Assembly (NCBI GenBank): GCA_017414145.1
Contig: JAFPQL010000122.1
Span: 1-10,530 of the forward strand
Direction of reading: 5' to 3'
DNA from: Oscillospiraceae bacterium
GTDB taxonomy: Bacteria > Bacillota_A > Clostridia > Oscillospirales > Ruminococcaceae
Length of the DNA: 10,530 nucleotides
The notes beneath the pieces are model-generated. The model ran no database searches and was not told the DNA's origin. It saw only the letters and a program-made list of their open reading frames with translations. Of this stretch, positions 1 to 5,861 are shown one piece after another. The stretch's first letter is position 1, and every line of letters begins with the position of its first letter. A program made the position numbers and the translations under genes.

Positions 1-2
1 AT

Positions 3-107
3 GCCGTCGGAGTAGCACACCTCAACGGCTGTCGACCATTTGAAATCTGGCGATTTCGGGTCCAGCGTCTTGTTCCACATGGTGAGGATGCGTCCTGCAT
101 GGCCACT
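3..107 (-). other. Unassigned open stretch beyond the broken cyclo-ligase gene
   Basis: On the minus strand one frame stays open from the point where the cyclo-ligase frame stops to the window edge. It encodes about 35 residues, including TMWNKTLDPKSPDFKW and STAVEVCYSDG. Its codon use is plausible for this genome, and it lies in a different frame from the cyclo-ligase. I do not recognise the sequence, and it does not resemble the normal C-terminus of 5-formyltetrahydrofolate cyclo-ligase. It could be the edge of another gene joined here by a rearrangement or an assembly error, or simply a chance open frame. All other frames on both strands were read, and none gives a recognisable protein. 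Confidence 0.2.
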
Positions 108-549
108 AATATCCGCCGCCCGCGCCGAGGCGGTATCCCGCGCCGTCAAAGGCGAACATCGGCACGATGACAAGGGTTCTGCTGTCCGCCGTCAGAAGCC
201 GGTCCGGTGACTGCGGCGGAACGGGGATGCGGTAGGCGCCGCTTTGCAGCTCGTCCTCCGCGTCCAGCCGGTAAAAGTGCATGGCTCTTGTCTGCGGGGT
301 GCAGACCGGCAGTCCGAGCAGCCTGCCCGATGCAAGGCAGGCGCGGAGCAGCGCGCCCGTGCCGACCTCATGCGGCAGGGAGACATAGGCAAAGACCTTG
401 TCTGCCGCCGCGAAGAGCGGATGTGCGCACACCGCCGCGGTAATTGCGGCATCTGCGGCCTCGCGTCCGGCAAAGGACATCTCCTTCCGCCGGCGGATCA
501 TCTCGGTGCGCAGCGCCTGCTTTTGCGCCCTGAGCACCTCGTCGTTCAT
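106..549 (-). CDS. 5-formyltetrahydrofolate cyclo-ligase, truncated at the C-terminus
   Basis: 5-formyltetrahydrofolate cyclo-ligase (MTHFS family) uses ATP to convert 5-formyl-THF to 5,10-methenyl-THF in the cytoplasm, recovering a dead-end folate. The start shows the family's basic helix (KQALRTEMIRRRKEMS). Next come AYVSLPHEVGT and a late block VIVPMFAFDGAGYRLGAGGGY, the well-known stretch that normally continues as YDR. Here the codon after GGGY is TAG, so the protein is 147 aa, whereas the family is usually about 180-200 aa. The missing part should hold the rest of the nucleotide/folate site, so the product is probably inactive unless the stop is an artefact. The ATG overlaps the stop of the upstream DJ-1 gene as ATGA, suggesting translational coupling and shared transcription from the promoter at 1134-1163. 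Family assignment is firm. Whether the truncation is real in the organism is open. Confidence 0.85.
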   Translation of the reverse strand: MNDEVLRAQKQALRTEMIRRRKEMSFAGREAADAAITAAVCAHPLFAAADKVFAYVSLPHEVGTGALLRACLASGRLLGLPVCTPQTRAMHFYRLDAEDELQSGAYRIPVPPQSPDRLLTADSRTLVIVPMFAFDGAGYRLGAGGGY

Positions 550-1091
550 CTGCAGTACACCATCTTTGCGGCGAGCGCATCGGCAGCTTCCTGTCCGTCC
601 AGCTCGGCCACCAGCCGCAGACCGAAGTCCATTGCGGTGCCGGCGCCTCTCGATGTGATGAAATTGCCGGACACGCAGACCGGCTCGTCGCCGACCTCTG
701 CGCCGGTGAGATGCGCCTCAAAGCCGGGGAAGCAGACTGCGCGGTGTCCCTTCAGCAGTCCGAGATCGCCGAAGACGGACGGTGCGGCACAGATTGCCGC
801 CAGCTTTTTGCCGCTCTCGCAGCAGAAGTGAATTGCCTGCTGCACGGTGCTGCTCGCCGCGAGATTCCGCGTTCCCGGCATACCGCCCGGCAGAACGATC
901 AGTTCGAGCGCGTCGTTCAGCACGGCGGCCTCCTCGGTCAGATCCGCCGTCACGGGGATGCCGTGCGAGCCGGTGACGGTCTTGCCGCCGATGCCGACGG
1001 TCATCACCTGATGTCCTGCTCTGCGCAGGCAGTCAATCGGCGTAATCGCTTCGGTTTCCTCAAAGCCGTCCGCGAGAAAAACATAGATCAT
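546..1091 (-). CDS. DJ-1/PfpI (YajL-like) family protein
   Basis: A 181-aa DJ-1/PfpI superfamily protein. Members of this branch are linked to protection against oxidative and carbonyl stress (glyoxalase III or deglycase activity has been proposed). Visible hallmarks are the N-terminal IYVFLADGFEETEAI, whose Glu14 matches human DJ-1 Glu18; the LIVLPGGMPG loop near residues 64-73; the nucleophile elbow AAICAAP with Cys101 (matching DJ-1 Cys106); and TSRGAGTAMDFGLRLV near the C-terminus. DJ-1 His126 appears not to be conserved, as in many bacterial relatives. The start at 1091 is chosen because AAAGGAGG lies 8 bases upstream; the in-frame ATG at 1163 falls in the promoter. It is the first gene of a two-gene unit and overlaps the cyclo-ligase start by 4 bases. 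The true substrate cannot be read from sequence. Confidence 0.92.
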   Translation of the reverse strand: MIYVFLADGFEETEAITPIDCLRRAGHQVMTVGIGGKTVTGSHGIPVTADLTEEAAVLNDALELIVLPGGMPGTRNLAASSTVQQAIHFCCESGKKLAAICAAPSVFGDLGLLKGHRAVCFPGFEAHLTGAEVGDEPVCVSGNFITSRGAGTAMDFGLRLVAELDGQEAADALAAKMVYCR

Positions 1092-1133
1092 GAAAGCTGC
1101 CTCCTTTGCAGTAACTGCATAATATATCATGTT

Positions 1134-1163
1134 ATTATACCACGGAAACCCGATTCTTGTCAA
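1134..1163 (-). promoter_or_regulatory. Promoter for the DJ-1/cyclo-ligase pair
   Basis: Reading the minus strand, a perfect -35 TTGACA (1158-1163) and a perfect -10 TATAAT (1134-1139) are separated by 18 bases. The Shine-Dalgarno site and the ATG at 1091 follow about 30-45 bases downstream. This is a sigma-A type promoter, divergent from the flavodoxin promoter about 37 bases away. Confidence 0.85.
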
Positions 1164-1199
1164 TCATTTCCGCAGATTTTCCGGCAGCGCCGCGGGGGA

Positions 1200-1228
1200 T
1201 TGTTTTTTCAGACCCGATGTGGTATAAT
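1200..1228 (+). promoter_or_regulatory. Promoter for the flavodoxin gene (extended -10)
   Basis: A perfect TATAAT (1223-1228) is preceded by TGG, giving an extended -10. A weaker -35 TTGTTT (1200-1205) sits 17 bases upstream. The leader to the ATG at 1291 is about 55 bases and holds an AAAGGAG ribosome site. No clear operator is visible. Confidence 0.75.
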
Positions 1229-1290
1229 GTCAGGGAGGGCAGCCGTGCAGGACGGCCGGCTGCAAATTACCGCAAAAGGAGCAAACCGCC

Positions 1291-1773
1291 ATGAAGACAC
1301 TGATTGTTTATTACTCGCTGGAGGGCAATACCGCGTATGCCGCAAAGCTGATCGCAGAGGGAACCGGCGCCGATCTGCTGTGTCTCAATCCGGTCAAGGC
1401 ATATCCCACCGGCAAGATCAGAAAGTTCATCTGGGGCGGCAAGAGCGCCATGATGTCGGAGACACCCGCGCTGCAGCCGTATGACTTCGACGGCAGCGCC
1501 TATGACCGCATCGTCTTCGGATTTCCGGTCTGGGCGAGCACGATCGCACCGCCGCTGCGCACCTTTATCCGCAGTCACGACCTGAAGGGCAAGCGCATCG
1601 CGGCCTTTGCCTGTCAGACGGCAGCCGGCGCAGACAAAGCCTTCGTGAAGCTGAAGGGCGAGCTCGGCACGGAGTCGCTGGAAGCAGAGCTGACGCTGCT
1701 GGACCCCAAGACCAAGCCGAATCCCGAAAACGAGCAGAAGATCAGAGCATTCTGCGCAAAGCTGAACGGCTGA
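1291..1773 (+). CDS. Flavodoxin family protein
   Basis: A 160-aa flavodoxin-fold protein, expected to bind FMN and act as a cytoplasmic electron carrier or NAD(P)H-linked reductase. The N-terminal beta strand and phosphate-binding loop read TLIVYYSLEGNT (residues 3-14), the standard FMN phosphate loop. A second flavin-contact loop is at residues 75-84 (VFGFPVWAST), where Trp81 is well placed to stack near the isoalloxazine ring. Residues 100-115 give the next strand and turn (KRIAAFACQTAAG). Length is typical of short-chain flavodoxins. The start is set by AAAGGAG 9 bases upstream. It is monocistronic, between its own promoter and a terminator about 40 bases past the stop. The redox partner is not evident from the neighbours. 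Confidence 0.9.
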   Translation: MKTLIVYYSLEGNTAYAAKLIAEGTGADLLCLNPVKAYPTGKIRKFIWGGKSAMMSETPALQPYDFDGSAYDRIVFGFPVWASTIAPPLRTFIRSHDLKGKRIAAFACQTAAGADKAFVKLKGELGTESLEAELTLLDPKTKPNPENEQKIRAFCAKLNG

Positions 1774-1811
1774 CCGCACGCCCGGCTTTGCCGGACACCC
1801 GCATCAAACAC

Positions 1812-1852
1812 AAAAACGCAGCGCTTCCGAAAGAGAAGAGCTGCGTTTTTTT
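1812..1852. terminator. Bidirectional intrinsic terminator (flavodoxin / acetyltransferase)
   Basis: The arms AAAAACGCAGC (1812-1822) and GCTGCGTTTTT (1840-1850) pair perfectly. After one G-A mismatch an inner CTTC/GAAG helix continues around a 7-base loop. The plus side ends in seven Ts, and the A-run on the left gives a U-tract for minus-strand transcripts. It lies between two convergent genes, about 40 bases after the flavodoxin stop and about 30 after the acetyltransferase stop, and probably serves both. Confidence 0.9.
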
Positions 1853-1882
1853 CTGTTCCGGCTCCTTCCGCGGCAGGGGCGG

Positions 1883-2440
1883 TTACAGCGCCGCCTGTCT
1901 GGGCAGAACCAATGCCGCCTTCGGAATGACGGTGTTTTCTGTGCGGAGAATCTGCGGCCGCTTGACAATCTCCATCAAGATGTCGTCTTCCGTCAGGCAG
2001 CTCACGGTGAAGCCGCACTTCTGATAGACGCAGATTGCGCGCGGATTGTCGCGGTATACGCGCAGGGAGACTTTGTTGAGGCCAAGCGTGTCAAAGCCAT
2101 AGGAGATGATGCGGCTGACGGACTCGGTGCCAAAGCCCTGATCCTGCTTTTTCGCAGTGATTGCGATGCCAAGCTCTGCTGCGTTATCCTTGAGATTCCG
2201 CAGCTCGATGTTCCCGATGAACTCCCCGCTTCCGCGCTCGATCATCGAGAAAAACGGCGGTTTGTCTTCCACGATCGACTGAATGAACTCGCGTTCCTCC
2301 GAGATCGTGTAGCGTTCGGCGTTCCGCCGGATGAAGCGCGCCACGCGCTCCAGATCGTTGACCATTTCCAGATAGTCGTAGAGCAGTTCCTCTGTCATTC
2401 TGACAAAGTTGATCCGTTCGGATTCAAAGACCTTTTCCAT
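1883..2440 (-). CDS. GNAT family N-acetyltransferase (RimJ/RimL type)
   Basis: A 185-aa GNAT-fold acetyltransferase that would move an acetyl group from acetyl-CoA to an amine, in the cytoplasm. The acetyl-CoA pyrophosphate loop is visible as QDQGFGTESV (residues 99-108), in the Q/R-x-x-G-x-G/A form. The family's NPRAICVYQKCGF block is at 132-144, where Asn and Tyr usually sit near the active site. The strand GEFIGNIELRNL (72-83) also fits the RimJ/RimL group (Acetyltransf_3). The start at ATG 2440 is preferred over the in-frame TTG at 2449 because CTCCTT (AAGGAG on the minus strand) lies 9 bases from the ATG but touches the TTG. The substrate cannot be told; RimJ/RimL-like proteins include ribosomal-protein, antibiotic and metabolite acetyltransferases. 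No convincing promoter was found upstream. Confidence 0.9.
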   Translation of the reverse strand: MEKVFESERINFVRMTEELLYDYLEMVNDLERVARFIRRNAERYTISEEREFIQSIVEDKPPFFSMIERGSGEFIGNIELRNLKDNAAELGIAITAKKQDQGFGTESVSRIISYGFDTLGLNKVSLRVYRDNPRAICVYQKCGFTVSCLTEDDILMEIVKRPQILRTENTVIPKAALVLPRQAAL

Positions 2441-2449
2441 TCCATTCAA

Positions 2450-2455
2450 CTCCTT
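2450..2455 (-). promoter_or_regulatory. Ribosome binding site that decides the acetyltransferase start
   Basis: On the minus strand AAGGAG ends 9 bases before ATG 2440 and directly abuts TTG 2449. Only the ATG has a workable spacing, so the shorter protein starting MEKVFESER is favoured. Confidence 0.75.
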
Positions 2456-2488
2456 ACATCAGCGTAACTGTGGTGCAGTAGACGGGTA

Positions 2489-2503
2489 TCCGCCCGCGGC
2501 GGA
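2489..2503. repeat. GC-rich inverted repeat upstream of the acetyltransferase
   Basis: TCCGCC and GGCGGA form a perfect 6-bp stem around the 3-base loop CGC. It sits about 35 bases upstream of the AAGGAG site of the acetyltransferase, possibly in its leader. Function is unknown. Confidence 0.4.
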
Positions 2504-2514
2504 CGAGTTGAAAT

Positions 2515-2529
2515 GGGGACACTGTCCCC
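2515..2529. repeat. 15-bp perfect palindrome GGGGACA-C-TGTCCCC
   Basis: Two perfect 7-bp arms flank a single central base. It lies 75 bases upstream of the acetyltransferase start. GGGGAC...GTCCCC motifs also occur as dispersed repeats in Firmicutes intergenic DNA, so this may be a repeat remnant or a regulator binding site. Confidence 0.5.
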
Positions 2530-2856
2530 GATCCCCCTTGACCGGCTGTGAATGACCTTTGCCCGTGCCGTTTGCAGCCAGTCGTTCGGTTCTCTTTTTT
2601 TCTTGTATTTTTTCTGTTTTGGCAAGACTGCACAGAGCCGTCAGTCAGGCTTTGTACGGTGCTGCCGTTTTATCCCCGGTTCCGGAGCGGTGTGCGGGCG
2701 TGCCGGATGAAGCGATAACAAGCGGGTCACCTCCTCTGACGCCTCCCGTTCGGAGCGCGTTTCATCCGTTTCAGATTGCAGCCCGGCGCGGTGCGCCGAA
2801 ACAATTTGGGCAGGCAGAGGTGCGGAATCCTCCGCACAGGGTCAGATGACAGTCCG

Positions 2857-5199
2857 TCAGTCGTAAACGGGAGCATCCATGATCGTCGTCCGGCTTGCGG
2901 GCATCCGCACGACCGGCAGCCCGGAGAAGCCGTCCCCGACGGCGGCACAGTCCCTCAGCGTTCCGGTCTTGCTGTTTCCGGTATAGACCGCGTATTTCTT
3001 CTGTCCGCTGTTTTCATACCGGATAAAGCCGAATTTGCCGTTTTCGCTGTCAAAGCGGAAGCTGCCCGCGACAACCTTGTCCGCGATGACCGTCACCTGT
3101 CCGCTTTTGCGGTCATAGCGGCAGAGCTTCCGGTAGGAGCTGCTGAGGCTGTCATCCGCCGACTCATATTCCGTGAAATACAGTGTGCCGGCCTTCTCGT
3201 CTGTAAAGAACATCCCGATCTGATCGTCGGCATTTTCCGTAATTCTGGGTCCGTTGAGAAGCTCCGCAGTGAAGCGTCCGTCCTCTTCACGGAGCATCAC
3301 AGGCTCCCCGCCGAGGAATCCCACCTGTCCGCCAATCAGCGGAAGCTGTTCCATCCGGACGGTGTCGGCATCTGTAATCTGTCCGGTGTAATACCGTTTG
3401 CTGTCCAGCATATGCCATGCCTGAAGCAGAATTCTTCCGCTTTCCTGCCTGACGCTGACGCTGAAAACGGTATCAAAATCGTCCGGAAGCCCCAGCAGTT
3501 CGATGTTCCGCCCCTTGAAGAACAGATGATGTTCCCTTGCAGCATCGGCTTCGCCGCTCTCGGGGCGTGCGTAATAAAACCAGCTTCCGTCTGTTGACGG
3601 GAAAAACATGGCATTCTGATTCAGATCGACACGGAATGACGCGTTCTCATCGGGTTTCAGATCCGGACCGTAATATGCCAGATCGTATGACTCATCAAAG
3701 CCCTCTGCCGCAGCGGTGTCCCGGGCATACAGGAAGCCGCCGTCCGGAAAGCCGAGCCACTGATGACTGATGCACTCTGTATCATTGCACACCACTTCAT
3801 CCTGACAGGTCTGAAGGTCAAACCGGTGTACGGCTGTTCCGTAATAAAATGTCCGGCTCCATGTCATCTGTTCGCCGCGTCTCTGCAGCTCATCCGGGTC
3901 AAGGATTTCCGGCTCGACCGGATAATACTGAAGACCGTCCTGCATCATAACTCCGATCCGGCAGTCGCCCTGCTGCATGGTAATTCCGTATTCATCTGTC
4001 GGCAGGGTATCGGTCGCATAGGTCGTGGAATAGAACATATACCGCCTTTTCAGATACTGCGCTCCCTGTTCGGCGGAAAAGAACGACGCAATCGGCGAGG
4101 GCTGCTCATCATTCAGCCGGCGGCGGCCGCCGCTCGTCACATCCACCAGATCGAGATCCAGCAGCGTGGAGCTCCCGCTCAGATTGTTCAGAAGAACCGG
4201 CTCTTCCTCGCCCTCCTCCGTTTTCCGTTCGGTTGCGCAGAGGAACTTTCCATCCTGCTCCGTCGGGATTACTTCCCACGCTTCAAACGGCTCCATTCCC
4301 TTGCTCATGCCGAATACCGCGGGATCCTTCCAGACCGCATACTGCTCGCTGCCCAGATACAGCAGGACATACGAGCCGCTCGGACCCAGCAGCGTATAAT
4401 TGTTGATCTTCGACTCGCCGAGGACAGGCTCCAGCATCGCAATTTCCGTGTAGTAATTGGTCAGCGGCCAGAGCACCTGCTCCGCGGCATCCTTTTTGGT
4501 CAGATTCAGACAGCAGGGGGTGAAATAGGTCGGCAGGCCGTCATCGGCGCTGTAGGAATCATCCGGCTCTGAACTGTCTTCGCTGCCGTCATATCCGTTC
4601 GCGTCATAGTAGATCTGTGCGCCGTCCCCTCCGTCCGTATAATACTTCGGATAAAAGATGCGGCTGCGGTCCTCGCTGAGCACCGTGTGCGCACAGAACA
4701 GTTCGCGGAAGTCCGAAAAGGAGTCGGGTGAATGCTCCAGCATCTTAATCGGCGCGCCGAGCTGATAGGTCGAACCGGTCTGCCCGTCATAAAAGCAGGG
4801 CTGTGCGCCGTCAAAGTACACCAGATCGAGCGTCGCCGCGGCATTCCGGTTCCGGAAATGCTGCCAGCCGTACCAGCCGCCTGCCGCGACGGCGAGCGCC
4901 GCCGTGACCGCAAGAATCCGCAGCCCGGTGCGGCGGGGCTTTGCGGGTGCTGCCGGCTCCGCATCCTCCGGCTCCTCAAAGAGCGCGTCCTCGTCATCCG
5001 TCAGCGCAGTGCGGACGGGAATTTTCGGAGCAAGTCTGGCTTCCCGGCGGCGGCGGGCATCCTCCCGCAGCGCCTCCTCGTTCCGGACCGCTTCTGCAAA
5101 CGGGTCCGGAAACGCAGGATCGGCCAGCGGTGTGCCGCAGTCCCCGCAAACATCCGGCGTCATGCGGTATTCTCTGCCGCATTTTGGACAAATTGTCAT
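2857..5199 (-). CDS. Zinc-ribbon protein with one membrane helix and large beta-rich extracytoplasmic region
   Basis: This 780-aa protein is not assigned to a named function. It opens with a zinc ribbon, Cys4/Cys7 and Cys18/Cys21 (CPKCG...CGDCG). A charged Glu/Arg stretch (about 36-57) and an acidic, Pro/Ala-rich linker (68-88) follow. A single membrane helix spans about 93-112, with Arg before it, so the ribbon should face the cytoplasm. The remaining ~665 residues are hydrophilic and rich in Tyr, Asp and Gly. They contain repeated strand-like pieces such as LCRYDRKSGQVTVIADKV and LDLVYFDGAQPCFYDGQTG, suggestive of a propeller or a DUF5050-like repeat domain, and an acidic insert (YDGSEDSSEPDDSYSADDG). 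ATG 5199 is chosen because GGAGGA lies 10 bases upstream; the longer frame from TTG 5247 has no ribosome site and would begin within the leader. Its consensus promoter is divergent from the metal operon. A sensing or envelope role is possible but unproven. Confidence 0.85.
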   Translation of the reverse strand: MTICPKCGREYRMTPDVCGDCGTPLADPAFPDPFAEAVRNEEALREDARRRREARLAPKIPVRTALTDDEDALFEEPEDAEPAAPAKPRRTGLRILAVTAALAVAAGGWYGWQHFRNRNAAATLDLVYFDGAQPCFYDGQTGSTYQLGAPIKMLEHSPDSFSDFRELFCAHTVLSEDRSRIFYPKYYTDGGDGAQIYYDANGYDGSEDSSEPDDSYSADDGLPTYFTPCCLNLTKKDAAEQVLWPLTNYYTEIAMLEPVLGESKINNYTLLGPSGSYVLLYLGSEQYAVWKDPAVFGMSKGMEPFEAWEVIPTEQDGKFLCATERKTEEGEEEPVLLNNLSGSSTLLDLDLVDVTSGGRRRLNDEQPSPIASFFSAEQGAQYLKRRYMFYSTTYATDTLPTDEYGITMQQGDCRIGVMMQDGLQYYPVEPEILDPDELQRRGEQMTWSRTFYYGTAVHRFDLQTCQDEVVCNDTECISHQWLGFPDGGFLYARDTAAAEGFDESYDLAYYGPDLKPDENASFRVDLNQNAMFFPSTDGSWFYYARPESGEADAAREHHLFFKGRNIELLGLPDDFDTVFSVSVRQESGRILLQAWHMLDSKRYYTGQITDADTVRMEQLPLIGGQVGFLGGEPVMLREEDGRFTAELLNGPRITENADDQIGMFFTDEKAGTLYFTEYESADDSLSSSYRKLCRYDRKSGQVTVIADKVVAGSFRFDSENGKFGFIRYENSGQKKYAVYTGNSKTGTLRDCAAVGDGFSGLPVVRMPASRTTIMDAPVYD

Positions 5200-5252
5200 C
5201 TTGTGTAAATCCTCCGAAAAATTCAGAATCTGTTGAAGCGTATTCAAATTCT

Positions 5253-5281
5253 ATTATACATGGATTTTTCCATATTGTCAA
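5253..5281 (-). promoter_or_regulatory. Promoter of the zinc-ribbon protein, with an inverted repeat in its spacer
   Basis: On the minus strand TTGACA (5276-5281) and TATAAT (5253-5258) are both perfect, 17 bases apart. The spacer holds the inverted repeat ATGGA-TTTT-TCCAT (5260-5273), which could be an operator lying between the two promoter boxes. The ATG at 5199 is about 54 bases downstream of the -10. Confidence 0.85.
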
Positions 5282-5287
5282 GCGGAA

Positions 5288-5300
5288 AAATGCGGCATTT
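5288..5300. repeat. 13-bp palindrome between the divergent promoters
   Basis: AAATGC-G-GCATTT is a perfect palindrome 7 bases upstream of the -35 of the minus-strand promoter and about 37 bases upstream of the -35 of the metal operon. It differs from the CATATG boxes, so if it is an operator it belongs to another regulator. Confidence 0.4.
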
Positions 5301-5336
5301 CAATCTGAATCTGCGAAAAAAATGCAAAAAAGCCTC

Positions 5337-5365
5337 TTGACAAATTCATATGAATGTGTTATCAT
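5337..5365 (+). promoter_or_regulatory. Promoter of the ArsR/P-type ATPase operon
   Basis: A perfect -35 TTGACA (5337-5342), a 17-base spacer and a -10 TATCAT (5360-5365) form a sigma-A promoter. Two A-runs just upstream (about 5315-5330) could act as an UP element. Operator boxes lie in the spacer and across the -10, so repressor binding would block polymerase directly. Confidence 0.85.
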
Positions 5366-5402
5366 ATGAACAGAGAAACATATGAGCAATCGTTCATATG
5401 AA
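5344..5402. promoter_or_regulatory. Four-box ArsR-family operator with exact 16-bp period
   Basis: CATATGA occurs four times, beginning at 5347, 5363, 5379 and 5395, exactly 16 bases apart. The first box extends to a perfect 12-bp palindrome ATTCATATGAAT (5344-5355) between -35 and -10. The second overlaps the -10, the third (ACATATGAG) is the weakest, and the fourth (TTCATATGAA, 5393-5402) lies in the leader just before the ribosome site. ATATGAAC and GTTCATAT halves resemble the known SmtB/CadC/CzrA operators. The adjacent ArsR-family gene is the natural ligand, giving autoregulation (inference). Confidence 0.8.
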
Positions 5403-5420
5403 TCAGAGGAGGAATCCGAC

Positions 5421-5861
5421 ATGACTGCAACCCAGAAACAGCGCTGCGAACACGCGGCGGACTGTGTGTACCGGGCAGAGGCGGAATGCGGCTGCGAACG
5501 GCACGATATCTACGACCCGATTCTCCGGCGCGTGCAGCAGGAGCTGCCGACCGACGAGCTGCTGGCAGATCTCGCAGACCTCTACCGGATTTTTGCCGAC
5601 ACAACCCGTGTCAAGATTCTGTTTTCCCTCTTTGAGTCCGAAATGTGTGTCTGCGCCATTGCGGAGCTGCTCGGCTTGACCCAGTCCGCGATCTCGCATC
5701 AGCTCAAGGTGCTCAAGGACGCCAATCTCGTCGCAAACCGGCGGGAGGGCAAGACGATTTATTATTTTCTCGCGGACGATCATGTGCGTTCGCTCATCAT
5801 GCAGGGCTTTGAGCATCTGCTGGAGCGCTGGGACAATACCGGAGAGGAGGCACAGCCGTGA
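5421..5861 (+). CDS. ArsR/SmtB-family metal-sensing repressor (CadC-like, dual site)
   Basis: A 146-aa winged-helix repressor expected to hold the operon off until metal binds. The recognition helix region reads IAELLGLTQSAISHQLKVLK (80-99), followed by the wing NRREGKTIYYFL. Two metal sites can be read. The first is a CadC-like alpha-3N site: Cys76-Val-Cys78 plus N-terminal Cys9, Cys15, Cys23 and Cys25, with His11 nearby. The second is an SmtB-type alpha-5 zinc site: Asp119, His121, His132 and Glu135, with spacing identical to SmtB Asp104/His106/His117/Glu120. The start at 5421 is set by GAGGAGG 8 bases upstream; the earlier in-frame ATG 5382 lies inside an operator box and has no ribosome site. 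The stop overlaps the ATPase GTG start (GTGA), so the two are translationally coupled. Zn, Cd and Pb are likely inducers. Confidence 0.93.
   Translation: MTATQKQRCEHAADCVYRAEAECGCERHDIYDPILRRVQQELPTDELLADLADLYRIFADTTRVKILFSLFESEMCVCAIAELLGLTQSAISHQLKVLKDANLVANRREGKTIYYFLADDHVRSLIMQGFEHLLERWDNTGEEAQP

Larger units (their letters stand above)
2456..2856. other. Gene-free stretch with several hairpins
   Basis: About 400 bases between the acetyltransferase start and the stop of the 780-aa zinc-ribbon protein gene hold no convincing gene on either strand. The longest plus-strand frame (2559-2849) has no ribosome site and an odd composition. Visible structures are inverted repeats at 2489-2503, 2515-2529, CGGCGC/GCGCCG at 2784-2798 and GTGCGGA/TCCGCAC at 2820-2837, plus a T-rich run on the plus strand at about 2590-2620. 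None is a clear intrinsic terminator for the minus-strand gene ending at 2857, since no U-tract follows. The 2820-2837 hairpin is nevertheless well placed about 20 bases past its stop and may slow or end transcription. Confidence 0.5.

Noticed and set aside
244..831. Plus-strand frames across the cyclo-ligase and DJ-1 genes
   Set aside because: Low-complexity Arg/Ala/Pro-rich shadow translations with no promoter or ribosome site.
2559..2849. A 96-codon plus-strand frame in the gene-free gap
   Set aside because: It has no Shine-Dalgarno and no promoter, and its Pro/Arg/Ala-rich composition is unlike the neighbouring proteins.
3763..4572. A 269-codon plus-strand frame inside the zinc-ribbon gene
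   Set aside because: It is antisense to a long, coherent minus-strand protein, with no motifs or ribosome site.
5382..5420. Upstream ATG for the ArsR-family repressor
   Set aside because: It lies within the third operator box, only about 10 bases from the likely transcript start, with no ribosome site. ATG 5421 has GAGGAGG at ideal spacing.
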